A DNA stretch of 64,000 nucleotides from positions 140,288 to 204,287 of the forward strand of contig NW_006766919.1 of the NCBI RefSeq assembly GCF_000275845.1, written 5' to 3'. Shown here piece by piece: positions 1-11,325 of the stretch (position 1 is its first letter; each line of letters starts with the position of its first letter). The notes beneath the pieces are model-generated. The model saw nothing but the letters and a program-made list of their open reading frames with translations, had not been told where the DNA came from and did no database searches. The translations under genes were made by a program, and so were the position numbers. Origin of the DNA: Dichomitus squalens LYAD-421 SS1. Its lineage: Eukaryota; Basidiomycota; Agaricomycetes; Polyporales; Polyporaceae.

Positions 1-383
1 CAAGTTCTCAAGTACGCGGCCCAGTTCATCAAGACGTTCAGATATGGTAGAGCCTAGGGGGGGCATTCTAGCAGGGTAGCGACAGAGTTGAGGAGTCAAG
101 TCCAATACCGTGACAGGCCATCAGTCAGCGGTTGAACAAAGTCACCCTGATGGCGACAGCAACCTTAGATCAATGCCAATGTCCATATCGGGTTGAACAT
201 GATGTCATTGTTGTCGCTTAGCAGCACAATCTCAAACTAGGGCTTCGCGGAGATGTTTGGTAGCATACCCTTATCAGTTGTTACGGCTCAAACACTCGCC
301 GGCTCCGGCCGGACTTTTGAACAATATATAACCGGGCTGATAGACCCCTGGACTTTTGAACCGTTAATTAACATGTTATTAAC

Positions 384-1451
384 TTGTTAGTAAACACCGT
401 GTTCATTATTCCGACTTTCAAACTTTACCCTACGACGCAAACACCAACTTCCACCGCAGCCGCCGTTGCGGACTCAGGCGATGACATTGCGGCTGCACAG
501 ACGGCCATATCTTCCGCGTCCGCCATACTTTCTGCCACACCTCCGTCCGGACCTGCTGCGACGGCGGCTGCGGCTGCGGTTGCTGCAGCAGCAGCGCTTC
601 CTCCTGCCGCTGCGTCTCTCGTGAGTCTTCAGCCCCCCGTGTATTATATGTCGTATCTCACGACTAGACAACGTAGACGACGTCCACCAGCGATAGTGCA
701 TTTGCTGCTGCAGTTGCGGCTGCGGCAGCTGCAGTCGAGGCAGCTCAGGACTCCATCTCCTCTATCCTGTCTCTGGGAACACTTCCTGACTCCGTGTCTC
801 AGGTTGTCAATCATGTACGTTATATCTTCTACTGGCTACACGATGTCCGCCTCGCTGACTAGGTTCGCTAAATAGTTGACGTCCGCGAGTTCATCCATCA
901 GCAGCGCTCTGACAAACACGCAGAACGTTATCAACCCCCAGACGCCGATCCCACCCAACATCGATCCAGCGAAGAACCCGAATTACAACGCAGGTCCCCC
1001 GCCTGGCATTCCCGCTGCCGCCTGTTTTGGTGCAGGCTCGAACGGTTTCCTCAAGCTCGGAGACACCTACGTGTCCACCAATACCGACGGCACTCTCGGC
1101 GGCGCTACTCTTGTCGACGCAGGTTCCGACGCGTTCTTCGGGCTGCGCGCACCTGCCGATATCCCCTTCATATCCGTCACAGGATGTTCTGGGGTTTACG
1201 GTTGGGGAAGCGGATCAATAGGACCAGACTTCCAAGTGGACTGCTCGACTAACGAGCTCGGGAGCTACTGGAACGGCGCGAAGCAGACGTGCTATTATTT
1301 CACCACCCCTGGCCCCACCGCTGGGCTGTCCGAATTCTTCATCGTATGCGGTGATAACCTTGGTAACATCTACTCCTGCCTGCAGGGCTCGGGGATGTAC
1401 GAGACGCTGAACCCCGCGTTCGTCTCGTGGGCTACTACTGGGCCATCCTAG
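384..1451 (+). CDS. Ala-rich secreted-type hypothetical protein (5' end unresolved)
   Basis: No family recognised. Three exons join in frame: up to 620, 677-814 and 876-1451 (stop TAG). Introns are 621-676 (GTGAGT..GTAG) and 815-875 (GTACGT..ATAG). The N-terminal half is a low-complexity Ala/Ser/Thr run continued by a second Ala run in exon 2 (AFAAAVAAAAAAVEAAQDS), so the two exons clearly belong together. The C-terminal 190 residues are Gly/Asn/Ser-rich with six cysteines (AACFGAG, TGCSG, DCST, TCYYF, FIVCGD, YSCLQG), the look of an extracellular disulfide-bonded domain. No ATG or signal peptide is visible in frame before 384; a stop sits at 369-371, so a first exon with the signal peptide probably lies upstream of an intron or outside the window. 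The secreted location is inference. Confidence 0.55.
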
Positions 1452-2496
1452 TTGTATATGTCAAACGAGGGCTCAAAGTAATCAACTGACGATGTAGGTG
1501 ATGTGATGACGACACAGGGCTGCATCAGTATCATGTACGATATTCTTGCAATATTGAATACGATATCTAGTCTTTCGGGTTCCCTGCAATGGATTCGCAA
1601 TCGCCACGAAGCGATATTGCTGACTGGCCATGACATTCAGGACATGCAAGGGGACTCTCACGCCTCCGCATTGCGTCATTCAGGTATTGCAAGAGTGTTG
1701 AACATCACTCACCACCATCGCAGACTTCCACAACGCCTCCTTCGCCTACACAGCGTGAACAGCTGAGCTCGGTCCGAGTCCCATTCGGGCCATGTCATCT
1801 GTTCTGAAGTCGCTTCTTCTTTTGAGAACTCATAAGATATTATCTTTCGAGTGAACCCTATATCTATCCAATTAATCTAGATATTCGTCGTGTATCCCAG
1901 CTGTTGAAAGCCTGAAGCGATCCTAACGCGGAAGCAAAAAAAGCTCAATATCGACATGGACATGGCGGTCGGATGGCCGACATGCGGAGATGAGGTCGAA
2001 AGTATTCTGAGATACTCGCCGGTGTCTAAGTCGTGCACCTTATGACCTTAGCCATGCCTATGTTCGTAGCTGCGGTTCCCTCCACCGCTGTATCCCCGGG
2101 CCTAATTCCGAGGATCCGCGAGACTAGTCTGGAGGACAGTCGATCGGGGTTCGTGGTCAAGATGATCAAGAAGCTCAAACTGGCTGTTCACACCTGTGTC
2201 TTATTTGCGTGGCGAAGAGTGAACGAACTGATGGCGATCGACGACGGGCGTGCTGTAAGTACATCCCTTGTCGGTCCTTGTGATATTGTTGTGTGCAAAT
2301 GCAGATGTTCTTTTTCCCGAGGGGCACGGAATATTCCCAGTCGTCGTTCCCTGATTCGGCGAGTGCAGCGAGAACATTGCTTAAGAATAAACGCGATAAC
2401 AGGTCCGCACTCCGTAGCATACTGCTTGGCAAATACATGAGCAATATTTCCCTTCAAGTCGTACACGCGCCGTTCTTCTGACTCCACAATTATCGT
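1452..2496. other. intergenic, no supported gene
   Basis: About 1 kb between the secreted-type protein and galactokinase. Only short unconvincing reading frames without recognisable motifs are present. It must contain the 3' ends of both flanking genes, which converge here. Confidence 0.5.
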
Positions 2497-4663
2497 CTAT
2501 TCCTCCAACTTTAGCACTATCGGGCAGGCCAGTCAGCGATCATTGACCCCAGCATGAGCACATATCGAGGAGCAATGCAACAAACAGCTCACCAAACGCG
2601 CCCGCACTCGGCTTCGTCGCGAAGATCGCCTCCCTCAGCTTCTCGCCCTCCAACGCCCTATACGGCTCGTACCCCTCCTTGACCTTCTGGATGAACTCCC
2701 CCACCTTATCCTCTGCAACGAGCGAGACCGTGCACCCGCCCCATCCCGCGCCCGTGATACGGCTCCCAAACGCCCCCGCGCTCTTCGCGAGCCGGCAGAG
2801 CGCGTCCACTTCCGGGCACGAGCTCTCGCACAGCGTCGAGCACGACTCGTGCGACTGGTCCATGAGCTCCCCGAGCTTGACGAGCGTGTCCTCGGGGAGC
2901 TCGCCCGACGCGGCGTTCGCGCGCAGGCACACCTCGCGGAACTCGATCACGCGCAGCGCCTCTGTGAAGACGTGCCGCGCGCGTTTGTACAGCTGGAAGT
3001 ACTCCGTCTCGACTGCGCGCAACATCGCGGTCAGCTCACGGTCGGAAGCGTGAACTGGACGCGAGGGGCGCACCTTCGACCCACGACAAGTACACCTTGT
3101 GGAACTGCTCCTTGCTCAAGCCGCTCAGCTCCACCATCTCGTCCAGCGTCACACCCTCCTCGCCCGCAGGGCGGCCCTCGCGCGGCGGGCGCAGCTTCTC
3201 GACCTCGGGCAGGAAGCGCTCAATGCCCACCTTGAGGCCGTCCGCGTCGAGCCCGGACTCTGGGGCGCCGAGCCAGCGCGAGAGGATGACGCGGAACGTC
3301 GGGCGCTCGTTGGGCCCGAGCGTGATACCGAGCTTGTTCGCGAGGACGCGCGCGCCGACGAGGGTTTCGACGACGCGCAAGTTGTAGTGCCACTTTGCGC
3401 CTGAGTGGGGCGCGGACGTTAGTCAGAGGGAGACGTGGGAGGGAGACGTGAGGTGAACTGAGACGTACTGACGACCTTGTCACTAACGACGAGGGAGTTT
3501 GCGCAGACGAAGACCGCGCGGGGGCTCGTGCGGGGAGTAGGGAGCGGAATGAGTTCTGCGTCTAGCTTAGGGTAGAATGTGACATAGAGCGCGGAGTGGG
3601 GCGTGCAGATGACAGATGCGGCTTGGTCAAGCCTATCGATAACGCGCATTCAGGAATGAGTACGCCCGTCAGAATGATGATGGACAAACACTCACCCTCC
3701 ACTGTTAACACCTACGCGTTTCTCGTTCTCCATGGCCATCTCGACGAGCGAACCTTTCGTGACACCATCGAGCTTGTTATTCACGGTCAGGAAGGCAAGC
3801 GTAGACGCTACGACCATCGCCGCACTAGGAAAGCAACAGGTTCCAACAAGAACGGCGCTGAAATCGCGAACGTGAGTCTTACCTAGAGGAGAGACCGGAT
3901 CCTGAAGGAACGGAACCAGTGAAGAGGAGATCGACGGGGACAGGATGAGCTTGCTTGTCCGTTTCAGCAAGCGCGGCAGGGAAGAAGCGACTGAGGACAC
4001 CCTACGCAGCGAAATTCAGCCATGGCTGTACCAGAGTAGGTTGATATTATTCGACTCACGTAGTATCCAGCCTTGATATAACTCTCCCATCGCAGCTCGC
4101 GCGTATTGATGTCCAAGTGCCAAGCCGATTCAGCATGAACCGTGCTCGCCGCATCCGCCTCTTCCTGTGCGGATGGTCCGGCTGTCTTGAGCATGGGAGC
4201 AAAGGTCTGCGGGGCATACTTGGGGTTGAGGTTTTCTGCCCGTACACCACCAACAGTCAGGGTCTCCGCCGCACCAGACGTAGAGGAAGGCAGGGAGGGT
4301 CCACATGCGATGAGAATATCGCGTTCGATGGCAGCGGGGAACGCTCCGAAGAGGACATAGTCGATGTGCTCCCCAATGAGGCTGAGGGCAAGCAGGGATG
4401 TATATTACTCAGTCGCTCAGTAGCGTTCTCGTGGGAGGGACATACTTAACTCTTCCGGGAGCGCGCGCGATGTACGTAGGCTTGTGCCCGAAACGCTTCT
4501 CGTACTCTTCTACGACTTCCTTGTAGCGCACACTGGCGCATCTTGTCAGCTTCACAAGGATGGTGATCGCACGAGATACGTACCCTTGTACCGCAGCCGT
4601 CTGGAGGTCAGGAAAGGCCTGATCTAGCGACGTAAACACTGGGATGGGCAGCTGTGCGGCCAT
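2497..4663 (-). CDS. GAL1: galactokinase (GHMP kinase), Leloir pathway
   Basis: Cytosolic ATP-dependent phosphorylation of alpha-D-galactose to galactose-1-phosphate. Nine exons can be joined in frame. All three GHMP/galactokinase signatures are visible: GRVNLIGEHIDY near residue 60 (reconstituted across an intron), the phosphate-binding segment PSGSGLSSSAAMVV (also split by an intron) and SRITGAGWGGCTVSL near the C-terminus. Galactokinase-specific segments NSGGLDQAASV, SDKVVSAKWHYNLR and EVETEYFQLYKRA also appear only after splicing, which confirms the intron calls. The ATG at 4663 begins MAAQLPIPVFTSLDQ. The last intron is 2517-2592 (GTGAGC..GATAG); without it the tail would read into noncoding sequence, with it the protein ends SAGAFVLKLEE. 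Overall length near 510 residues fits fungal Gal1. The tRNA-Leu is about 250 bp upstream on the same strand. Confidence 0.95.
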
Positions 4664-4909
4664 GACTGCAGACAAAGTTAGGGAGGTGTAAAGACAAAGT
4701 GGGACTGTGAACTAGGCTGGGACCGATCGATGGTGCTCATAAGTAGTTCTGGTCGTCGAAGGAGATCACTGAGGATGATCGCTGTTCCATGCGGGCAGAC
4801 GGTCCTCGGCAAACCCGGATGACGTCCAGGCGGTCCGGCCCTCTCTCCAGCCTCGTTCCGACCTTCCGAGATCCGCGCGCGGAAAGAGGAAATAAAAGAA
4901 AAAAAGAGT

Positions 4910-5017
4910 GACAAGAGCGGGATTTGAACCCGCGCCTGGATACCCAGATGAGAAACCCGCCAAAGCAGGCAAGCTTTCGCTTGAGTCACACGCCTTGGAC
5001 CGCTCGGCCATCTTGCC
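4910..5017 (-). tRNA. tRNA-Leu(CAA) with anticodon-loop intron
   Basis: Class II tRNA read from the minus strand. The acceptor arms GGCAAGA and TCTTGTC pair over 7 bp with one G-T. The D arm reads GCCGAGCGGTCCAAGGC, the long variable arm is CTGG-GTAT-CCAG, and the T arm GCGGGTTCAAATCCCGC holds the B box. The anticodon loop reads CTCAAG, giving CAA (Leu). Length 108 nt exceeds a mature class II tRNA by about 24 nt, so an intron follows the base 3' of the anticodon; within it GCTTG pairs with CAAGC, the usual anticodon-intron pairing. The outermost anticodon-stem pair may be a mismatch. Confidence 0.9.
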
Positions 5018-5748
5018 AACGCTACGCTAACCTTACATGTATATATAATGTTTAAGCAATGACGATCTCATCTTAGTGCCGTCTGTGTTCTCCTACTACA
5101 TAGTAGGGCCCCTTCTTCTGACTTGTCCCAAGCTGAGCTTCCTCCCACATACTTGTACAGAGTCTCGCTCGTTCATGGATTATCTTTGATCCCGGATGAC
5201 CAGCCATGTGCTACTTGCGGAAGATGACACAGTCGACTCATTTGTGGTTCTGAGGTCTCCAGGTTCGCAGCGCTTTGTGTCCGGGGCTTTGAGGACAAAC
5301 ATGTGATGATCTTGGCTCATCCGGTACCTCGTCGCTATACGTGATTCAGCATATGCAATTACACTATGCCCTCTTCTTGCCTTCCTTCATAGCTCTTGAT
5401 TTCTTCCAGGAGATCGTCCCACCACCCCAACTCACGGTTTTGCTCACACTTTCTTAAATCGTCACAGTTTTCTATTGCTACCGTGCTTGTCAGTTGGACC
5501 TCGGAAGGCTACTTGAGAAGGTCGATCACTATGGGTGCCACCGGGACTCCGTCTGCTGACAAACATTTACTAATGCACCACCCGTCGGCTCCCACACTGA
5601 GTATCGGTACAAACAGATCACAAAAATACTACGCCCAAATCCCATGCGATTGCATCTCAGTCGATATATGACTACGGCTCGGGTTTACACATAGTCGACA
5701 TTCAGGTCCCACCTTCCTCAATACAACTTCCAAGCTCGCAATCACAGC
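5018..5748. other. intergenic, 5' region of tRNA-Leu and of reductase A
   Basis: No gene supported. It holds the divergent upstream sequences of the tRNA (minus) and the reductase (plus). An AT-rich stretch (TATATATAATG) lies about 20-30 bp upstream of the tRNA 5' end. Confidence 0.5.
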
Positions 5749-7063
5749 ATGGCCCACCTCGCTACACAGAAGGCCTTACTCCTCCCCGCACGCGCCGGGA
5801 AATGGTACGTGGGCGACGCACCGATCCCACGCCCCGGCCCGCAGGACGTGCTCGTGAAAGTGCTAGCCGCCGCACTGAACCCTATCGACTGGAAACTCGT
5901 CGATTCACCTTTCACCGCCCTCATTCCCGAGTTCCCGTTTATCTCTGGCACGGATGGTGCCGGGATCGTCGAGGAGGTCGGCTCGGAGGTCACGACGCTC
6001 CAGAAGGGCGATAAGATGTGAGCGTGCATCACTCTGCCGTTCGGGCGGTGTGCTGATGAGGTGGATGCGCGACTTCTGGATGAAAGCGTCTTCCAGGGAT
6101 GGTTCTCGAACCCATATGCGACATTCCAGCAATACTGTCTCGTCCCTGCGCCTGTCACAGCAAAGGTATGTCCCCATAGTAGTTGCAGTAAGAACGAAGC
6201 CGGATGTGACACAGTCGCTAGATTCCAGAGGGCATATCCTTTGATCAGGCTGCGTCAATTCCGTTAGGTCTCGCGACCGTCGTCCTCGCTCTTTGGGATC
6301 ACAACCCTCGGACGGAGAAGAGCATCCGTCTGACGCCTCCTTGGGAGGAGGGCGGCTTGACCCAATACGCAGGCAAGCCTGCCTTCATCATTGGAGGTGC
6401 CTCGTCTGTCGGACAATATGGTTCGTCTTCACCTATCTGTTGATATGCGGAATCCAGATTTTCAAATCTATGGATACAGCCATCCAGATGGCGAAGTACC
6501 AAGGCTTTTCCCCGATCATCACGACCGCCTCCCCGCACAACACCGAGTTGCTCAAGTCGCTCGGTGCGACGACCGTGCTCGACCGCAACCTCCCGGCCTC
6601 GCAGATCCTCGCAGAGCTTCCCAAGCTTACGGGCGGGAAACCGCTGGAGTTCGTGTACGATGCGATCTCCCTGGCCGACACCCAGTCGCTCGCATACGAG
6701 GCCCTCGCCCCCCGCGGCTCGCTCGTCATCGTCTTGCCGGAGCTGATCCCTTCTGAGCTCAAGAAGTCCTCGGACGGAAAGAAGATAGCGAACGTATTTG
6801 GGAACGTGCAGCACCCGGAGTGCCGGCCGTGCGGCGAGGAGCTGTACAAGCGTTTGACTGAGTGGCTGGAGCAGGGGATTGTGAAGGTACGGTTGTATCG
6901 CCATTCACGCCTTGTGGCATGTCCGCTGACTTTTTGGATTCAGCCCAACAAGGTTGAGATTCTTCCAGGAGGGTTGGCGGGAATCCCGGAGGGCCTTGCT
7001 CGTCTTGAAGCATTCAAAGTTAGCGGCACGAAACTGATTGCGCGTCCTCAAGAGACAGCGTGA
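5749..7063 (+). CDS. medium-chain reductase A, ToxD-like / zinc-binding-dehydrogenase fold
   Basis: NAD(P)H-dependent oxidoreductase of the MDR superfamily; substrate unknown. Five exons read from ATG (MAHLATQKALLLPARAGK) to the stop at 7061-7063. The N-terminal GroES-like fold shows DVLVKVLAAALNPIDWK and ISGTDGAGIVEEVG; the Rossmann half has the nucleotide-binding GGASSVGQYAIQMAK, interrupted by an intron, then TVLDRNLPAS, EFVYDAISLADTQSL and a C-terminal KVSGTKLIARPQETA. Catalytic-zinc motifs of true alcohol dehydrogenases (GHE) are missing, so a quinone or enoyl reductase activity is more likely. No inactivating lesion seen. It faces away from galactokinase and is the closest paralogue, in layout, of the three reductases at 24-32 kb. 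Confidence 0.9.
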
Positions 7064-7618
7064 TCGCGTCTCCAAGCCATGTTTGTACGTTACATCGCCG
7101 GATCTATGCTGTAGTTCCAATGGGGGACCATACGGAGAAGTCTGCGCTACGCCGAAGCCCCTCAGCTGTCCATCCTACGACGCAGGGCAACTTGTGCTAT
7201 GTGGACATAACCGGCGAGAAGCCCCGCCAGGAAGCGCTGCGCCTCGGAGTTGTAGCATGCCCGATGGTCAGTTGACTGACTGCATCCCTTGCATCCTGTC
7301 AGGAGCATTTCCTATATGTTCTACAGTATCCTAAGCTGTTCAACAGCTATGCAGATGTCTAGAAGACTGGATAATGTGTCTTGATGCTTCTTGGGGCGGT
7401 CCTTGGATTCGTCCGCATTGACCAACACCGCCATTCTGACATTTCAAGCGCTGTAAGCCGTACAGGGGTCAGAGTACGCCCGCAGGACGCCGTCAATCGT
7501 GTTATGTGGTCTGATACCTGTCAACCTCCGCAATGGTGAGTCGACCAATCTGCGGCAGAGACTCCCGCATAGAATCTCTTTGCTCCACTATTGCCCTTTA
7601 GGCGTCATCGATCACCGC
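7064..7618. other. intergenic, no supported gene
   Basis: Reductase A and the next minus-strand reading frames converge here. Nothing recognisable was seen. Confidence 0.4.
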
Positions 7619-8062
7619 TTAATCGGCTTGAGACTGGTAAGTGAGCATCCCCTTAAGATACCGCTCGGCACTGACCAAATTGTAGATATGGACGTAAGTG
7701 TTATGCCCCACGACACTCACTCTGGACATATTCCTAAGTGTTACTACGTCTCCGGGCTTCGGTATGCTATCCTTTTGCATCCTTTGGAATGCGATGGTGT
7801 ACAGCCCTACGAAGACATTAGGAAGATGAGAAGGCGTCAGGGAGCCGAGAACATGCGAGCTCCTTGTACAGCTCAAACACTTTGTCGCTTTCCGATGGGT
7901 GCCTTGGATACCAAATCGCATATAGAAATCTGGGGCGACGACGAGCTCGCATGTCAGACACGACTCGTGCTGTATTGAAAAGTCGAGAAGCCCCGGGCTA
8001 TCAGGACCCGTCAACTTGATGTTCGCGCTTCCATTACACTGTTCCTCCATGCCATTTATCAA
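7619..8062 (-). CDS. unresolved coding-like segment, possible OB-fold fragment
   Basis: A 147-codon open frame on the minus strand. The segment IPKPGDVVTLRNMSRV resembles the strand entering the barrel of Pot1/telomere-binding OB folds (GDVVxLRN), but nothing upstream in the same frame supports that. A second frame over the same bases also reads protein-like (FLYAIWYPRHPSESDKVFEL), so exon structure cannot be settled by eye. It may be the 3' part of the gene at 8098-9066 or a decayed gene. The OB-fold link is inference from one motif. Confidence 0.25.
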   Translation of the reverse strand: MINGMEEQCNGSANIKLTGPDSPGLLDFSIQHESCLTCELVVAPDFYMRFGIQGTHRKATKCLSCTRSSHVLGSLTPSHLPNVFVGLYTIAFQRMQKDSIPKPGDVVTLRNMSRVSVVGHNTYVHIYNLVSAERYLKGMLTYQSQAD

Positions 8063-8097
8063 AGCAATGTGACAGGCTCAGATGGTACTCGTCCTCC

Positions 8098-9066
8098 TCA
8101 GATGCGTGAAGAGCAATTCTCACAAAGCACCTCCTCGGCTCCTCGCCCGTGTCGGCTATCATCCCGCTCCTCGGGTATGGTTGAGGTCCCCATGGTCGGG
8201 GCTGCCAATGTTATGAGCTGCAGCGATGACACCCCGCGAAAGGCTCTAGCAAACTCACTCGTCCTCTCTTCAGTCAGGGCACTAGAGGCCAACTTGCGGG
8301 CCCTCCGGATTCTACTCGCGATGACTCGTTTAAGCTGTTGCTCCGGCGTGAGGTCCTTCCACGCGCGACGGCGGCGGCGGCGGCTTGCGCTCTGCGGCTG
8401 CTCTGACGCCGACGCCGCTACTTGAATGCCCGTGCAACTACAAGCTGTAAGCCTGGAGGGACTATATATGGAAGATGACGTCGGAACTCACTTTTGGTGT
8501 TTGCCCGGGTCGGTCGAGCTGCTCGTGTTGTCGAGCATCTCGTTGTCAATCGCGCCACCCTTGGCCATGTCCTCGCTCAACCGTGCACGTTTATGCATGG
8601 AGGTGGGGATCCCATCCTCGAGGCATGTGCGTATAGGATGGTCACTGTCGTGGAACTCCTCCAGAGCGCGTTCTCCTATTATTTCCGACAGATTGGGTGA
8701 CTTCAAAGCCGGTGGCACGCTCAGCATGTGGTGGACGGGCGGGCGAGCGATTATTGTCGTGCTTAATGGAGCTGTATCGACATGCACTGGGATTAGTAGG
8801 GGGAGGGAGTTTACGTCCCCTAGCAAAAACACAGCATTAGGTGGTGGGGAGATCTGGTCCAAGCCTGGATGGCTCGTGGTCTGCTGGCGGCGGGAGGCCT
8901 CACGCCGGGCAGCATTCTTGCGCTTCTTCTCGTCTAACTGCTTCAAGGCTCTTGACGTTACGGATGCGCTGGGTCGCGGTGGGAGACCGGCGAAAACTGC
9001 GGCAAGGAAGTGTTCACACCGAGCGACGCAAATACACACGACTGACCTACCTGATGGACCAACCAT
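8098..9066 (-). CDS. hypothetical basic, probably nuclear protein
   Basis: Not recognised. From ATG at 9066 the frame runs MVGPS, then a 54-bp intron (GTAGGT..CGCAG), then a continuous exon, a second intron of about 60 bp (GTGAGT..TTGTAG near 8435-8490) and a third exon ending at 8098. Two strongly basic stretches stand out: ALKQLDEKKRKNAARREASR near residue 20 and SASRRRRRRAWKDLTPEQQ in the third exon, the latter followed by a helical basic segment LKRVIASRIRRARKLAS. These suggest nuclear targeting and nucleic-acid contact; a bZIP or homeodomain pattern is not met. The real 3' end may lie further on, since a possible donor GTGAGA occurs just before the stop. Confidence 0.45.
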
Positions 9067-9592
9067 GCCAGCAAGACGATTGAAACGTTCGCAGTGAAGC
9101 GAACCGGGAACGGGTACCGCTCCTAACGGGCCGATGCCACACCGGAACGGAGATGACCGAAAGCGCCAAGCACATCGCAGATCTTCTGTCTCGCGGATCA
9201 CATCCCTTGTTCTTCTCGCCGGGCTCGACTAGTGAGCACATCCTGCAGCGTCCTTTACCTTGTCTCGGCTTCCGCAACCACCCGTCCTATACCATGGGTT
9301 CTGTGTGGACAATTTTATGACGGGACTTCTGGGTGCAGGGTAATCACTCTCCTCGAGGCGAGACACAACCGTGACTGTCTTCCACCCATCTCACGTGTAT
9401 CGAGCTGGAGAAGCAAGAGTGTGAGTGAGGCAAATACTTCGGGGGCGCAGAGTTTCGTCTCTGAACCGAGAGTATTGGACGAGCATATACGACGACAACA
9501 GAATGACTTCTCCGAAGCAGAAAATTATGGACTTTAGTTCCACTTCCTTGTCAGCTGCCTAGAAATCGTCGCCCCTTCCCACAGGGGCATAG
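9067..9592. other. intergenic, no supported gene
   Basis: Lies upstream of the basic protein and downstream of the F-box gene. No promoter element stands out. Confidence 0.4.
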
Positions 9593-11325
9593 CTACGTAC
9601 AAGAGGAGCTGATGTGTCCATTATTCAGTGATACGAAAAATGCAATATCCTGGTCCCTGAAATGTGCCGGAAATATCTTGTAAACCTGGTGTTCCAAATC
9701 TAGACGGTCGCATGCGCGACTCGTGAAGGACCGAACCGCGAGATGGAGCACGCGTAATGGGTGGTCAGCCACCCACGACGGCGAGACAGGCTTCGTTTCG
9801 TCTTCGTCGATTTCAATGTCAAGGGATGTGAGGAGAGGACAACACTGTGCAATGTGATGTAGTGCAGCAATGGTCGGAAGTTTCGTGGGAACAGTCAATT
9901 CCCTTTCTCTCGCTCCCAGCGACAGCGTGAGGTGCTTCAGCGTCGGGCACGCTTGCGCTAGACACAAGACTTCGTCATCGGTCAATATCGCCGCTTCATG
10001 GTAGTACTTCACGGCAAGCGTTTCCAGGCTGGAAGCGAGACCGGGGACAAGAGGTCCGAGCACGTCGGAGAACAAAACCACGGGGGGTCCGGTTTTGCCA
10101 AGGAGAAGCGGGGACGAATGTGTGGAGTATTCGAGTGTGAGCGACCGCAGCGTTCGCACGAGTCGAGAGTTCCCCGCAAGTGCGGCAGATAGCTGCCGAT
10201 GCGCTGCTGGTTCATACAGCATCTGATCAATCGCGCCTTTGGTAGAAAGCTCCAGCTCACAGAGGTTGGGCGCGTAAGCATAGGATATGAAGGCGGTCAA
10301 GTCGAGACAGCCACCCTCGATGCGGAGCTTGCGTAGCGTCTTCCCCAATTGTACCGGGGCAGACCAACTGTGGCACTCTGAGATATGCACGGAGAGGCTC
10401 TCGAGTCGAAGGTGAGAGAGGAGTGTTTGAAGCTCCGCCGGGTCGACCGAGATGCGGTAGGGGTCCAGGGATAGGTGACGAAGGTGTGGGGGATACGCCA
10501 AGCCCACAACCGAGACGTTCTGCGCAGTCGTCAGGCGCAAGGTGTGTATACCGTGGATTGCGCCGGATAGTTGCAGCATGAAAGACTCGATGTCCTTTTG
10601 CCTCATGCTAGAGTGTAGGGTGAGGTCGAGAGTGCTGAGAGAAGGAGGGACGAGGGAGAACAAGGCGCCCCGCGTCTCCGGGTACTCATCCCATTCTGCT
10701 GACCGCAAGGAAGGGAGGAACGTGTGGCCATGGTTGCGACGTATGAGCGAATTTATGAGTTCCGTTTCCGCCCTTCTGACCACAGCAGGATCGTCCCGCC
10801 AGTCGTAGTCGCTGCGCCTCAGCGCTCGGATTTGTGATCCGTAGTGCAAGAATAGGTCCCAAGCGTCTTGTCGCCTGTGGAACTTGTGTCGTACGACCTA
10901 CGTCACGTTCGGTCGCAGTGACAGTCAACGAGCGCTTTCACTACATAAGTACTTGCCTCTGCCAAGAATTCGACACTAATGATCCCGGAATGGTGAGCCC
11001 GGAGAATGTGATACAAGTCTTGCAGCGACTGTCCGTTGTCCGACCTCCAGAGTGCCTGGGAAGCAGGGACTAGCCATGCCTAACAAACCCGGACACTTCG
11101 CGCGCACGTCGCAACGTCCAGCCGGTTCTTCAAATCGAGGGAGTTGAACACCTCGACGAGGACGTCATAACAGAAGAGAACTGGATGCGCATGCTGATCC
11201 ACGGAAAGCGGACTGGTGTGACGTCGGTGCCAGTACGATCTGAGATGCAGGTTAGCGGGCGTTGGCACGAGCACAGAATGGCTAGAGGGAGAGATGCCCA
11301 TGGATCGCACAGTGCTGAGGTCCAT
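9593..11325 (-). CDS. F-box / leucine-rich-repeat-type protein
   Basis: Likely substrate adaptor for an SCF ubiquitin ligase, as in the large expanded family of such proteins in Agaricomycetes. The first exon from ATG at 11325 carries the F-box core HPVLFCYDVLVEVFNSLDLK followed by NRLDVATCARVC-like sequence. A short second exon reads ASQALWRSDNGQSLQDLYH, matching the usual post-F-box segment (ALWR..L). The main exon then begins AWDLFLHYGSQIRALRR, the typical W..F..Y..RIR.L, and continues for over 400 residues of irregular leucine-rich repeats (for example LSTLDLTLHS, LRHLSLDPYRIS, LKHLTLSLGA, LTSLDIEID). Two introns are predicted, near 11065-11095 and 10875-10960. Substrate unknown. Confidence 0.75.
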
